DNA of 64,000 nt. Source: Gaetbulibacter_A sp043876815. Lineage in GTDB: Bacteria > Bacteroidota > Bacteroidia > Flavobacteriales > Flavobacteriaceae. Of the stretch, positions 9,086 to 17,932 are shown piece after piece. The DNA is taken from the NCBI RefSeq assembly GCF_043876815.1, contig NZ_JBAWKA010000005.1, positions 1 to 64,000 on the forward strand, written 5' to 3'. Each line of letters starts with the position of its first letter. The first letter of the stretch is position 1. Made by a program: the position numbers and the translations under genes. The notes beneath the pieces are model-generated. The model did not search any database and was not told the origin of the DNA. It saw only the letters and a list, made by a program, of their open reading frames with translations.

Positions 9086-9102
9086 AATACTTCTTTGTCG
9101 TA

Positions 9103-9110
9103 CAAATGTA
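9103..9110 (-). promoter_or_regulatory. -7 element of the iron operon promoter
   Basis: Minus-strand TACATTTG is an exact TAnnTTTG match, 18 nt upstream of the ATG at 9085. It lies within a GTAC-rich near-palindrome (GTACAAATGTAC, 9100-9111). No strong -33 box is seen. Confidence 0.55.
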
Positions 9111-9137
9111 CAAAGGTTTACAACTGTATAAAAATAT

Positions 9138-9155
9138 TTTTAGGATAATCTAAAA
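9138..9155. promoter_or_regulatory. Candidate DtxR-type operator
   Basis: TTTTAGGATAATCTAAAA is an imperfect palindrome with exact TTTTAG/CTAAAA arms. The TTAG...CTAA layout resembles IdeR/DtxR boxes. It lies just upstream of the -7 element of the dtxR-feoB operon, where bound repressor would block the -33 region. Confidence 0.5.
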
Positions 9156-9336
9156 TTAATTTTTTGTTTATAGAATAAAGATAATGTTCAAAATAAAGTT
9201 GTACTTTAACACCTGATTAATACCACCTTAAAAAAACTCCATTAATTGCATTAAGAACAAGCATGCGTGAAAATAAACGCTGTTAATTTTAGTAATTTGG
9301 TATTGACTTTTAAGCCGTTATAAAAATAAAACCGTT

Positions 9337-9696
9337 TTGGCCCAACATAACCTACTTGGCAAAAAAGGCGAAGATCTCGCTGTAGACTTCCTTATTAATA
9401 AAGGCTATATTATTCTGGATCGCAATTATCGCTACGAAAGAGCGGAAGTAGATATTATAGCAAAAAAAGATCAAACACTGGCTGTGATCGAGGTAAAAAC
9501 CCGTTCAACAACTGATTTTGGCAATCCACAAGATTTTGTAAAACCCAAGCAAATTGAACGTTTGGTGAATGCGGTAGACGCCTATATTACCTCTAACCTT
9601 TTAGATTTTGAGGTCCGTTTTGATATTATTGCTATCATAAGGTCCGGTGATCAATATGATATTGAGCATCTTGAGAACGCTTTTTATCATTTTTAA
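9337..9696 (+). CDS. YraN family protein (UPF0102, endonuclease-like fold)
   Basis: The 119-residue protein has the family pattern: LGKKGEDLAVDFLINKGYII at the start, then EVDIIAKK and VIEVKTRS, the D/E-x-K core of a restriction-endonuclease-like fold. The length is normal. The start is a TTG at 9337; no ATG lies between the preceding in-frame stop and the conserved region. It is divergent from the DtxR operon and convergent with the thioredoxin gene downstream. Cellular function is not established for the family; links to DNA processing or recombination have been proposed. Confidence 0.85.
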   Translation: MAQHNLLGKKGEDLAVDFLINKGYIILDRNYRYERAEVDIIAKKDQTLAVIEVKTRSTTDFGNPQDFVKPKQIERLVNAVDAYITSNLLDFEVRFDIIAIIRSGDQYDIEHLENAFYHF

Positions 9697-9713
9697 AAAA
9701 CCCTTTTTGAAAT

Positions 9714-11078
9714 CTATTCTGAGGGCATTCCTTGTAAATCAAAAAATTCTTCTAAATCTTCAAGTGTATTAGGCTTACTAATGATGTGCTTTCCCTTATC
9801 AAGTATAAAATAGGTTGGTGTTGCTCTAACGCCATAAATATTTCCAATTTCATTATCCCAATGGCCCGCACCGTATACATGAATAAAATCAGGGAATCGT
9901 TGTTTTACCTTTTCCCAATTCCCGGGCCCATCTTCCAGTCCGATAGCTATCACCTTTACATCAGGTCTGTTTTTGATATATCTGGCAAAATTAGGCAGCT
10001 CATTTAAACAGTGAGCACAAGTACTACTCCAAAAGACCACGACGTACTGTTTAGCCAAATTTAGGTCACTTAAATTCTTAGTTACTTTTTTGCCATTTTG
10101 AGTCATCTCAATAGAAAAATCAGGAGCTTTTTCACCAATACCAGTATTGATCAACACCATGAGATCACGGATTAATTGCTGATCATTAAGCTCTACAGCA
10201 ATATCCATCAGGTAGGTTTCAGCAATGTAATTGGCTACCTTATCCTGACCTAAGTCCTTAAATTGCTCCCACAAATCCACCAATAAAATACGTTTAGCCT
10301 TAATAGGTAAATCGGTTTTCATGGCCGCATAAAATCTATCAATATTCTTTTTGTAATTAGCGACTTCATCAATGCCATCAGGACGCATACCGAAAACGTA
10401 ATTCAACATACGCTCTTGCAGAAAACTAGAGCTCTGTAAAATAGGATTTTTGAAGTTTACGTGATCAAAATAATGGGTTTTCAAATTACTCACGTAGGTT
10501 GAAATATTCTCGTACTTTTTAGGGATATAAGGTTTATTGGCTTTTATAAAATGCGATACGATCATACCATTCGCTTTTTTTTCATAGGCCTCTTGCATCT
10601 CGCGCTGATTTTTAAAAATAGCTCTGATTGCCATAGTATCTTTTCGTTGTTCACGGTAATAATTACTAATACTTTGTGTTACGGAATACAGGCTATTCGT
10701 GTATGCGCTAAGAAGTTTATTTTCTTCAGATTTAATAAATTTTAACCCCGTTTCGGAATTGAAGGTAAGTTCGATATCTTCTTTGCCGTTGTAGATCACA
10801 TCAAAATTGTAATCTTCTTGCGGTACGGCATAAACAATTCGGTAAATTCCTGCTGTGGCAGTCGAATCCAAAGCAAATTGGAAAACACCATTTTTATCTA
10901 CTTTAGTATTATTGAGGTAATTCGATAAGGTTGGTGTCACTTTGTAAAGTAACACGACCTTATAATCCTGAGGCGGGGAAAAGGTGCCTTTAATGGTATG
11001 CTGGGCAAATAACATACCGGGTAATAAAAGGAGGTTGATAATAAATTTATGTAACATAAGTATGAGGGTTTTATACAT
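9714..11078 (-). CDS. TlpA-like thioredoxin-fold lipid/periplasm-facing protein
   Basis: The protein has 454 residues. A signal peptide (about residues 9-26, ending LFAQ) is followed by a beta-rich N-terminal domain of the DUF4369 type, a helical middle, and a C-terminal TlpA/AhpC-like thioredoxin domain with the redox motif CAHC near residue 355 (WSSTCAHCLNELP) and a cis-proline segment ATPTYF. It should act outside the cytoplasm in thiol-disulphide exchange. The substrate is unknown. The start ATG at 11078 overlaps the mfd stop by one base (TAATG), which suggests translational coupling; a second ATG eight codons in is possible. Confidence 0.85.
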   Translation of the reverse strand: MYKTLILMLHKFIINLLLLPGMLFAQHTIKGTFSPPQDYKVVLLYKVTPTLSNYLNNTKVDKNGVFQFALDSTATAGIYRIVYAVPQEDYNFDVIYNGKEDIELTFNSETGLKFIKSEENKLLSAYTNSLYSVTQSISNYYREQRKDTMAIRAIFKNQREMQEAYEKKANGMIVSHFIKANKPYIPKKYENISTYVSNLKTHYFDHVNFKNPILQSSSFLQERMLNYVFGMRPDGIDEVANYKKNIDRFYAAMKTDLPIKAKRILLVDLWEQFKDLGQDKVANYIAETYLMDIAVELNDQQLIRDLMVLINTGIGEKAPDFSIEMTQNGKKVTKNLSDLNLAKQYVVVFWSSTCAHCLNELPNFARYIKNRPDVKVIAIGLEDGPGNWEKVKQRFPDFIHVYGAGHWDNEIGNIYGVRATPTYFILDKGKHIISKPNTLEDLEEFFDLQGMPSE

Positions 11079-14000
11079 TAGGTCATTATGGGGTTTAAGA
11101 CCTTAAGCACTTGTTTTACAGAGTTTATAGATTCAAAAGTAAGCAATAATCGCAAACCTTTACGTGTTTGTTTCTCTTTCATTTTACAAACCGACGGATT
11201 TGTTTGCACGTATTGCAATACTCTGGTGAAATTACTACTTTGATAAAACCTACTTTGTTGATCATGAATAAAATACCCCACCAATTTCCGGTGCTTCATT
11301 ACGACTTTTTCAAAGCCTATTTTTGTGGCCAGCCACTTGATTTTAACACTATCAAGTAAATCTTCCACCTGAGTTGGTAACGGGCCAAAACGGTCTATGA
11401 GTTCCTTTTCAAAGGCTTCCAGCTCCTGTTCGGTTTTCACATTATTCAGCTGCGTATATAAATTCAAACGCTCTGCAATGTTGTTCACATAATCATCTGG
11501 GAACAACAATTCGAAGTCGCTATCAATAGTAACGTCTTTTACATACACTTTATTAGTTTCATCCTCATTATAAAGATCTTTGAATTCATTTTCTTTAAGC
11601 TCTTCAATAGCCTCATTAAGAATCTTTTGATAGGTATCGAACCCAATTTCGTTAATGAATCCACTTTGCTCTCCACCCAGCAAATCACCGGCTCCACGAA
11701 TTTCTAAATCTTTCATGGCGATGTTAAAACCACTGCCTAAAGCGGTAAATTGTTCCAATGCGGTGATGCGTTTTCGGGCATCGTCCGTCATGGCTGAATA
11801 TTCCGGAGTAATAAAATAGCAAAAGGCTTTTTTATTGCTTCGCCCTACACGACCGCGCATTTGATGCAGATCGCTCAAGCCAAAATTATTAGCATTATTT
11901 ATAAAAATGGTGTTGGCGTTGGGTACATCCAAACCACTTTCTACAATGGTTGTACTCACTAATACGTCAAACTCTCCATTGATAAAGGCCAACATAAGTT
12001 GCTCCAGCTTTTTCCCCTCCATTTGACCATGACCAATACCAATTTTGGCATCGGGCACCAAACGCTGTAACATCCCGGCAACTTCTTTGATATTTTCAAT
12101 CCGGTTATGGATGAAGAAAATTTGACCGCCACGCTGGATCTCATAACTAATGGCATCACGAATGGTAGCTTCGTTAAACCGGATCACATGACTTTCAATA
12201 GGATATCGGTTCGGTGGTGGCGTGGTGATAACCGAAAGATCCCGAGCCGCCATTAAACTGAATTGCAGGGTACGCGGAATAGGGGTTGCGGTTAAGGTCA
12301 ACACATCCACATTTTCTTTTATGGTCTTTAATTTTTCTTTCACGGCCACACCAAACTTTTGTTCTTCATCAACAATAAGTAGGCCTAAGTCTTTAAATTT
12401 TACATTTTTATTCACCAATTGATGCGTCCCGATAATTATATCTACAGAACCCTGCTCTAAACCTTCCAGGGTTTCTCGTTTTTCTTTAGCCGTTCGAAAG
12501 CGATTCACATACTCTACCGTTACGGGAAACTCTTTAAGACGCTCTTTGAAGGTTCGGGAATGTTGGTACGCTAAAATGGTCGTTGGTACTAAAACAGCTA
12601 CTTGTTTTCCATTGTCTACAGCTTTAAACGCAGCGCGAATAGCTACCTCAGTCTTTCCAAACCCAACATCACCACACACCAGGCGATCCATAGGACGTTC
12701 ACTTTCCATATCGGCTTTAATATCGGCTGTGGCCGTACTTTGGTCCGGCGTATCTTCATAAATAAAGGAGGCTTCCAACTCGTGTTGCATATAGCTGTCG
12801 GGGTTATACTGGTAGCCTTTTTTAGTTTTTCGTTTGGCGTACAATTTAATCAGGTTGAAGGCCACATTTTTTACCCGCGCTTTAGTTTTTTGTTTCAGCG
12901 TTTTCCATGCGTTGCTACCTAGTTTGTAAATTTTAGGTGGCTTGCCATCTTTGCCATTGAACTTGGTGATCTTATGCAGCGAGTGAATACTGAGATACAA
13001 CACATCCCGTTCGCCATAAATGAGTTTTATAGCTTCTTGCTTCTTGCCTTCAACATCAATTTTTTTAAGTCCGCCAAATCGACCAATACCATGATCGATA
13101 TGCGTTACATAATCGCCAATATCCAGATTGGTAAGTTCTTTAAGGGTAATGGCCTGTTTTTTTGCATAGCCATTCTTGATATGGAACTTATGGTAGCGTT
13201 CAAAGATTTGATGATCGGTGTAGCAGACCATTTTGTTATCATGGTCCACAAAACCCTGATGCAAGGATAAAATAACGGTCTTATATTCTTTGACATCCAG
13301 ATGGGCATCGTCAAAAATATCATGAAACCGTTTGGCCTGCTGTTCGCTTATACAGGCAATATAATTGGTATAACCTTTTTCGTGGTTGGCGTTCAAATCT
13401 TCAATAAGTAAATTGAACTGTTTATTGAAAGCCGGTTGTGGCGTGGTATTAAACGCGATCTTTTTTGTTATATCGCCTATGGCGGAATTATTTTTTGAGG
13501 ATCCAAAATTAACAAGCGTGAACCCTTCAAGTTGTTCCCTTAACAATTCAGAATTACAGAAAAGCGCTGAAGGTTTTGAATGTTTGATGTCGCCGGAAAG
13601 GTTTTTATAGGCCTCTTCGGCTTTGGTATAAAATTCATCGATACGTGCAAAAAGAAGATTGGGATTCTTCAAACAGACCACCGTTTTTTGAGCAATGTAT
13701 TTTAAAAAACTTTGCCGACTTTCCTGAACCATTTTATTGGCCACATTGGGGATGATATTGATCTTTTTGATCTGGTCTATCGATAGCTGCGTTTCCACAT
13801 CGAAGGTTCGAATACTATCAACCTCATCACCAAAAAACTCAATACGGTAAGGCTCATCGTGTGAAAATGAGAACACATCTACAATACCACCACGCACGGA
13901 AAACTCGCCAGGCTCGGTAACGAAATCGACACGTTTGAATTTATATTCGAAAAGCACCTCATTCACAAAATCGATAGATAACTGATCGTTCACCGAAATT

Positions 14001-14440
14001 TTCAGGGTGTTACGCTCCAATTCCTTACGCGTCACCACCTGCTCGAACAAGGCATCGGGATAGGTAACAATTATTGCCGGTTTTCTTTGCGAATTGATAC
14101 GGTTAAGGACCTCGGCGCGAAGTAGCACATTGGCATTATCGGTTTCCTCGATCTCATAAGGGCGGCGGTAACTGCCCGGATAGAACAGGACATTGTTTTC
14201 GTTACATAGCTGTTCAAGATCGTTCAGGTAAAAGGCGGCTTCTTCCTTATCATCAAACACCATCAAAAAAGGCTTGTCTGTTTGTTTAAAAACGTTGGAG
14301 ATAACAAAGGATAATGCAGAGCCTGTTAGACCGGTAAGCGCTAATTTTGGTGTGGTTTTTTGGGATTGGGCAATAGCCATCTGCAGATTTTGCAATTGCA
14401 AAGCCTGTTGATAGGTTTGAGAGATCAGGGTTTTACTCAC
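11078..14440 (-). CDS. mfd: Transcription-repair coupling factor
   Basis: The 1120 residues follow Mfd in order: a UvrB-like N-terminal module (about 1-350), an RNA-polymerase-interacting Tudor-like domain (DLNIGDYVTHIDHGIGRFGG, near 455), then a RecG-like helicase with Walker A GDVGFGKTEVAIRA, DEEQ, TATPIPRTL and the QMRGRVGRSNKKAF motif VI, and the C-terminal TRCF domain. It removes RNA polymerase stalled at DNA lesions and recruits excision repair. The start is a GTG at 14440, 20 nt after a perfect -7 element. The downstream thioredoxin gene is coupled by a 1-nt overlap. Confidence 0.97.
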   Translation of the reverse strand: MSKTLISQTYQQALQLQNLQMAIAQSQKTTPKLALTGLTGSALSFVISNVFKQTDKPFLMVFDDKEEAAFYLNDLEQLCNENNVLFYPGSYRRPYEIEETDNANVLLRAEVLNRINSQRKPAIIVTYPDALFEQVVTRKELERNTLKISVNDQLSIDFVNEVLFEYKFKRVDFVTEPGEFSVRGGIVDVFSFSHDEPYRIEFFGDEVDSIRTFDVETQLSIDQIKKINIIPNVANKMVQESRQSFLKYIAQKTVVCLKNPNLLFARIDEFYTKAEEAYKNLSGDIKHSKPSALFCNSELLREQLEGFTLVNFGSSKNNSAIGDITKKIAFNTTPQPAFNKQFNLLIEDLNANHEKGYTNYIACISEQQAKRFHDIFDDAHLDVKEYKTVILSLHQGFVDHDNKMVCYTDHQIFERYHKFHIKNGYAKKQAITLKELTNLDIGDYVTHIDHGIGRFGGLKKIDVEGKKQEAIKLIYGERDVLYLSIHSLHKITKFNGKDGKPPKIYKLGSNAWKTLKQKTKARVKNVAFNLIKLYAKRKTKKGYQYNPDSYMQHELEASFIYEDTPDQSTATADIKADMESERPMDRLVCGDVGFGKTEVAIRAAFKAVDNGKQVAVLVPTTILAYQHSRTFKERLKEFPVTVEYVNRFRTAKEKRETLEGLEQGSVDIIIGTHQLVNKNVKFKDLGLLIVDEEQKFGVAVKEKLKTIKENVDVLTLTATPIPRTLQFSLMAARDLSVITTPPPNRYPIESHVIRFNEATIRDAISYEIQRGGQIFFIHNRIENIKEVAGMLQRLVPDAKIGIGHGQMEGKKLEQLMLAFINGEFDVLVSTTIVESGLDVPNANTIFINNANNFGLSDLHQMRGRVGRSNKKAFCYFITPEYSAMTDDARKRITALEQFTALGSGFNIAMKDLEIRGAGDLLGGEQSGFINEIGFDTYQKILNEAIEELKENEFKDLYNEDETNKVYVKDVTIDSDFELLFPDDYVNNIAERLNLYTQLNNVKTEQELEAFEKELIDRFGPLPTQVEDLLDSVKIKWLATKIGFEKVVMKHRKLVGYFIHDQQSRFYQSSNFTRVLQYVQTNPSVCKMKEKQTRKGLRLLLTFESINSVKQVLKVLNPIMT

Positions 14441-14460
14441 CTATGCTTTTTTTAGTGCTG

Positions 14461-14468
14461 CAAATATA
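14461..14468 (-). promoter_or_regulatory. -7 element of the mfd promoter
   Basis: Minus-strand TATATTTG matches TAnnTTTG exactly and sits 20 nt upstream of the GTG start at 14440, which supports that start. Confidence 0.55.
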
Positions 14469-14512
14469 CGGTTTGCTTACTGGGTTTTAAAAGGTTTTAT
14501 AAGAGTTTTTTT

Positions 14513-14776
14513 GAGATTCTTCGCTGCATTTCATTTCGCTCTGAATGACAAATGAAATTTCGTCATTACAAGGAAGAATAAAGACGTAATCTCTTCATTT
14601 GAAATCCTGTTTGAAAGATTGCTTCATTTCACTCGCAATGACGAATGGTATGTCATTCAGAAGGTACGCAGTGACTGAAGAATCTCTATGTACGTCATTT
14701 CGAGGAGCAAGGCGACGTGGTAATCTCTTGAAACAAATTCCTATTAGCAGATTGCTTCGCTTTGCTCGCAATGACG
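14513..14776. repeat. REP-like array of six units in alternating orientation
   Basis: Six related units of 28-38 bp can be read. Plus orientation (CGTCATTnCGAGGAG...GTAATCTC): 14561-14593, 14651-14686, 14693-14727. Minus orientation (AGATTGCTTCG...CGCAATGACG): about 14513-14550, 14616-14643, 14749-14776. Neighbouring units are mostly inverted to one another, so single-stranded forms could fold into hairpins. I recall similar dispersed sequences between genes of many Bacteroidota. No function is known to me. Confidence 0.75.
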
Positions 14777-14850
14777 GTATCACATTAGGATTATGGCCTC
14801 GGCAAGATTGATTTCCGTTTTGAAATAACCCGAAACTAGCAAAAAAGCTC

Positions 14851-14932
14851 GCGTTAGGGATAGTAGCGGAAAGCCCGCAGCGAGGCACGAGCGAGGACTT
14901 GCAGCGAATAGCGCGACCCGAAGGGAAACGCC
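14851..14932 (+). repeat. Structured dispersed intergenic element, copy A
   Basis: GC-rich 82-nt element with complementary ends GCGTT (14851-14855) and AACGC (14927-14931). Its left end (GCGTTAGGGAT) and right end (GCGCGACCC...AACGCC) match the ends of the element between hemE and hemF read on the minus strand. The middle differs. It lies upstream of terB in the same orientation. Confidence 0.6.
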
Positions 14933-14975
14933 AAAAAAACTGAATTATATCAGTTTAAAATTTTAAAAATTTATG

Positions 14976-14983
14976 TAGGTTTG
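14976..14983 (+). promoter_or_regulatory. -7 element of the terB promoter
   Basis: TAGGTTTG is an exact TAnnTTTG match 20 nt upstream of the ATG at 15004. Confidence 0.6.
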
Positions 14984-15003
14984 TAGCAAATTAAAACAAG
15001 TTT

Positions 15004-15435
15004 ATGTCGTTTTCAGATTTATTTGATGGTGGGTTTAAAGAGCGTAATAAGGATCATTTTGCAGCGATCGTTCGTGTTGCTATGGATGATGGCATTATTA
15101 CTCCTGATGAGCAGGCTTTTTTGGACCGTTTGGCTCGTAATTTAGAAATTAACGAGTCTGAGTATAAGGAAATTTTAAAGGATTATAATTCGCACCCAAT
15201 TAATCCACCGGTGTCTTACGATAACCGTTTAGAGCGCTTATACGATTTGGTGCGTATGGTACATGTTGACCAAATTAATGGTGATCCGGAACACCGGCTT
15301 TTAAATAAAATTGGGGTTGGCTTAGGGTTTCATGCGGTTAATGTGAAATACATTATGGATAAAGCTTTAACCTTGGTTGGCAATGGTGCTGATCTGGATA
15401 CCTTTATGCAGCAAATTAAGAATATGAACAGGTAA
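15004..15435 (+). CDS. TerB-family protein
   Basis: The 143-residue all-helical protein has the TerB pattern: FAAIVRVAMDDGIITPDEQA at the front and a later DQINGDPEHRLLNKI helix with acidic residues. TerB-like domains are associated with membrane or stress complexes and metal binding; tellurite resistance itself cannot be inferred from a lone copy. It is a single-gene unit with its own -7 element upstream and a terminator at 15463-15485. No ter operon partners are nearby, although a second TerB-type domain occurs in the DjlA-like protein at 21167. Confidence 0.85.
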   Translation: MSFSDLFDGGFKERNKDHFAAIVRVAMDDGIITPDEQAFLDRLARNLEINESEYKEILKDYNSHPINPPVSYDNRLERLYDLVRMVHVDQINGDPEHRLLNKIGVGLGFHAVNVKYIMDKALTLVGNGADLDTFMQQIKNMNR

Positions 15436-15462
15436 TAGCTCTGTTGCGAATACATATTGAAG

Positions 15463-15485
15463 GCGCCTTTTTTGGCGCTTTTTTT
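15463..15485 (+). terminator. Rho-independent terminator after terB
   Basis: GCGCC (15463-15467) pairs with GGCGC (15474-15478), followed by seven T. It ends just before the convergent HDAC-family gene. Confidence 0.75.
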
Positions 15486-15487
15486 AT

Positions 15488-16390
15488 TTAAAAGAAGAGG
15501 TTTTGAGCCAGTCGAAAAGTATTGGCGTGAGCTTCGATAATGACTTTGATATCTTTGGAATATCCACCACCCATGGAGCACATTACCGGAATATTTTTGG
15601 TTTTGCAAGTTTGAAGCACATAACGGTCGCGCTCTTTACATCCTTCGGGCGTGAGAGCGAGTTTGCCCAGTTTATCGGATGCTAAAACATCGACACCGGA
15701 AAGGTAATAGATGAAATCGGGTTGTTGGGTTTCGATCAATTCGGGTAAGGTGCTTTTTAGGATTTGCAGATAGGTATGGTCATCTGTTTCGTTTTCCAAC
15801 GGAATATCAAGATCGCTTTGTTCTTTTTTAAACGGATAGTTCCCTTTTCCATGCATGGAAAAGGTAAATACGCGCGGCTCGTTTTGAAAGATCTCAGCCG
15901 TGCCGTTGCCCTGATGCACATCCAGATCAACAATAAGGATTTTTTTGGCTTTTCCGGTATCGAGTAGATATCGGGCGCCAATGGCCTGATCGTTGAGTAG
16001 ACAAAACGCTTCACCCCTATCAGAATAAGCATGATGTGTGCCTCCCGCGATATTCATGGCAATACCATATTGAAGCGCATAATCACTGGCTTTTATGGTG
16101 CCATCGGCAATGATGATCTCGCGTTTTACTAGTGCTTCGCTTAAGGGGAACCCGATTTTTCGAGCAGCCCTTTTGTTTAAACTTAGGTCTTGTAAATGGC
16201 GGTAATAATCCTCGGTATGAACCTTTAATATGTGTTGGTCTTCAGGAATTTCGGGAGTGAAAAAATGGTCTTTATTACAAGTGCCTTCATGTAAAAGCTG
16301 CTGTGGCAAAAGTTCATATTTTACCATAGGAAAACGATGCCCTTCCGGAAGTGGATGTTTATAAATAGGATGATAAGCAATTTTTAGCAT
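15488..16390 (-). CDS. Histone deacetylase/acetoin-utilisation family hydrolase
   Basis: 300 residues from the ATG at 16390; a TTG four codons upstream is less likely. Zn-hydrolase motifs of the HDAC family are present: GGTHHAYSDRGEAFCLLND (catalytic His pair and the following segment) and VDLDVHQGNG (metal ligands Asp/His), plus a late GGGYSKD. The likely reaction is amide hydrolysis on an acetylated small molecule or protein lysine in the cytoplasm; the substrate cannot be told. It is convergent with terB, with no operon partners. Confidence 0.9.
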   Translation of the reverse strand: MLKIAYHPIYKHPLPEGHRFPMVKYELLPQQLLHEGTCNKDHFFTPEIPEDQHILKVHTEDYYRHLQDLSLNKRAARKIGFPLSEALVKREIIIADGTIKASDYALQYGIAMNIAGGTHHAYSDRGEAFCLLNDQAIGARYLLDTGKAKKILIVDLDVHQGNGTAEIFQNEPRVFTFSMHGKGNYPFKKEQSDLDIPLENETDDHTYLQILKSTLPELIETQQPDFIYYLSGVDVLASDKLGKLALTPEGCKERDRYVLQTCKTKNIPVMCSMGGGYSKDIKVIIEAHANTFRLAQNLFF

Positions 16391-16505
16391 GGAAAATACC
16401 AACCAATTTTGGATAACACTTTTTTTGCGAAATTACTAAAAAGAAAAAGGGTCGCATCAAAAAGATGCAACCCCAAGTAAATTTATTTAAAAAAATCAGT
16501 TTCTA

Positions 16506-17210
16506 TTACTCGCCAGCTTCTTGCTTGGCTTCTTCAATCATTTTTTCGTTTGGTAAAATAGCGATATTCACCCGACGGTTTTTTGCACGACCTTCAACAG
16601 TATTATTGTCGTGCATTGGTTGCGTTTCTCCAAACCAGTTAGTAGTAAATCGTCCCGAACTTAAGCCTGTACCAATCAAATAATTCGTTACAGCATAGGC
16701 CCTGTTTTTAGAAAGCTCCATATTATATGCAGCATCACCGGTACTATCCGTATGTCCTACCACAAGAATATTCGTGTCCGGATATTCTTTGAATACGCCA
16801 ACTAATTTATTTAAGGTTGTTTGTGAAGCTGTATTAATATTGTATCTATTAGTTGCGAAATACACACCACTGCCCTCATCGAAAGTAACTACAATACCAT
16901 TATCAACGCGTTCTACCTCGGCACCGGGAATCTCCTCTTCGATTTTTTGGGCTTGCTTGTCCATTTTATTACCAATGAGCACCCCGGCTGTTCCACCAAC
17001 AACGCCGCCAATTACAGCACCGAGTTCACCGTTTCCACCTTTACCGACATTGTTTCCAATGATAGCTCCAATAACAGCGCCACCAGCAGCACCGATAACA
17101 CCGCCTTTTTGTTTATTATTAGCATTTTGAATGGCTTTACATTGCGTAAGACTGAGCACCAAAATAAGGCTCAATGCCAGAATACTTCCTTTTTTTATAT
17201 ACTTTATCAT
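16506..17210 (-). CDS. OmpA-family outer-membrane lipoprotein with glycine-zipper
   Basis: A 234-residue protein. The signal peptide ends in lipobox LTQC (Cys24). A glycine-zipper segment (about 37-80, repeated GGxxGA) comes next, then an OmpA peptidoglycan-binding domain with VVGHTDSTGDAAYNMELSKN and NRRVNIAI. It resembles the YiaD type: anchored by lipid in the outer membrane and bound to peptidoglycan. The lipocalin-like lipoprotein upstream on the same strand is 40 nt away, so the two may be co-transcribed. Confidence 0.9.
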   Translation of the reverse strand: MIKYIKKGSILALSLILVLSLTQCKAIQNANNKQKGGVIGAAGGAVIGAIIGNNVGKGGNGELGAVIGGVVGGTAGVLIGNKMDKQAQKIEEEIPGAEVERVDNGIVVTFDEGSGVYFATNRYNINTASQTTLNKLVGVFKEYPDTNILVVGHTDSTGDAAYNMELSKNRAYAVTNYLIGTGLSSGRFTTNWFGETQPMHDNNTVEGRAKNRRVNIAILPNEKMIEEAKQEAGE

Positions 17211-17250
17211 GATTTGAATTTTTGAATTAATAACTTAAAATTATTTGAAT

Positions 17251-17721
17251 TTAACTTTTAATAAAATTCATGCTTATGGTAAACGGACTTCCGTCAACCA
17301 TAACGGTTTGTTGCCATTGCATGCTGGTTTCCGTCAGGGAACTCAATTTAATACGGAAGCCTTCATTGGTTTCAGACCTTCCTTTAGCATTGGTAGGCTT
17401 TAACAAGAAATCATAAAGTCCGGTTTGTGCATCCACTTCATCAATAGTGAAGATAAAATAGCGTTCACCAGACGTACAACTTGAATCGCTTATGGTATAG
17501 ATTCCTGTATTATTATTAGGAATAAACTGCCAATCACTGCCTTCGAAACAGGTTTTAGAGGCGTCATCCAATAGTTTAATATTATAGGTTCCGGCGCGGT
17601 CGTAGGTAATATTACTCAAGTTCCAGGTGCCTTTTATTGTTTTCTTTGCTGTTCTTACCGTTTTTGAGGCGCCACAAGCCACTAGGCTAAGCGTCAATAG
17701 GATCATCATTAGTTTTTTCAT
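17251..17721 (-). CDS. Lipocalin-like lipoprotein
   Basis: A 156-residue protein with signal peptide and lipobox LVAC (Cys16). The mature part starts with IKGTWNLSNITYD, the typical opening of lipocalin-like domains of Bacteroidota, and continues as alternating beta strands. Two Cys residues (in KTCFEG and SSCTSG) could form a disulphide. Location is probably the outer membrane, periplasmic or surface face. The ligand is unknown. It is upstream of the OmpA-family lipoprotein in the same direction. Confidence 0.75.
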   Translation of the reverse strand: MKKLMMILLTLSLVACGASKTVRTAKKTIKGTWNLSNITYDRAGTYNIKLLDDASKTCFEGSDWQFIPNNNTGIYTISDSSCTSGERYFIFTIDEVDAQTGLYDFLLKPTNAKGRSETNEGFRIKLSSLTETSMQWQQTVMVDGSPFTISMNFIKS

Positions 17722-17932
17722 ATGTATTGTTTTTTTAAAGTTTTATTAATTTATAACGTTGAATACAAACACAAGGTAAGTACTCGCTTTTAATAAGATA
17801 CGATAATTTTGTAAGGTTTAGACTATAACTCCCTTTGATTCATTAAAAACTGAAGATTGGTTATTTCTAATGAAGGTTTTTCTACTCTGCGGTTAAAGGT
17901 AATCAATTGATTTGATAAAATGCTATACTAAA

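Larger units (their letters stand above)
14441..15003. other. 563-bp non-coding region between divergent genes
   Basis: It holds the mfd promoter, a six-unit inverted-repeat array (14513-14776), a structured GC-rich element (14851-14932) and the terB promoter. Apparent open frames on both strands here are repeat sequence, not genes. Confidence 0.8.

Noticed and set aside
14561..14776. Possible CRISPR array
   Set aside because: The repeats differ in sequence, length and orientation, spacers are irregular, and no cas genes are near.
14595..14888. 97-codon minus-strand and 70-codon plus-strand frames
   Set aside because: They translate the inverted REP-like units, which are similar on both strands, so the frames follow from the repeats and not from a gene.
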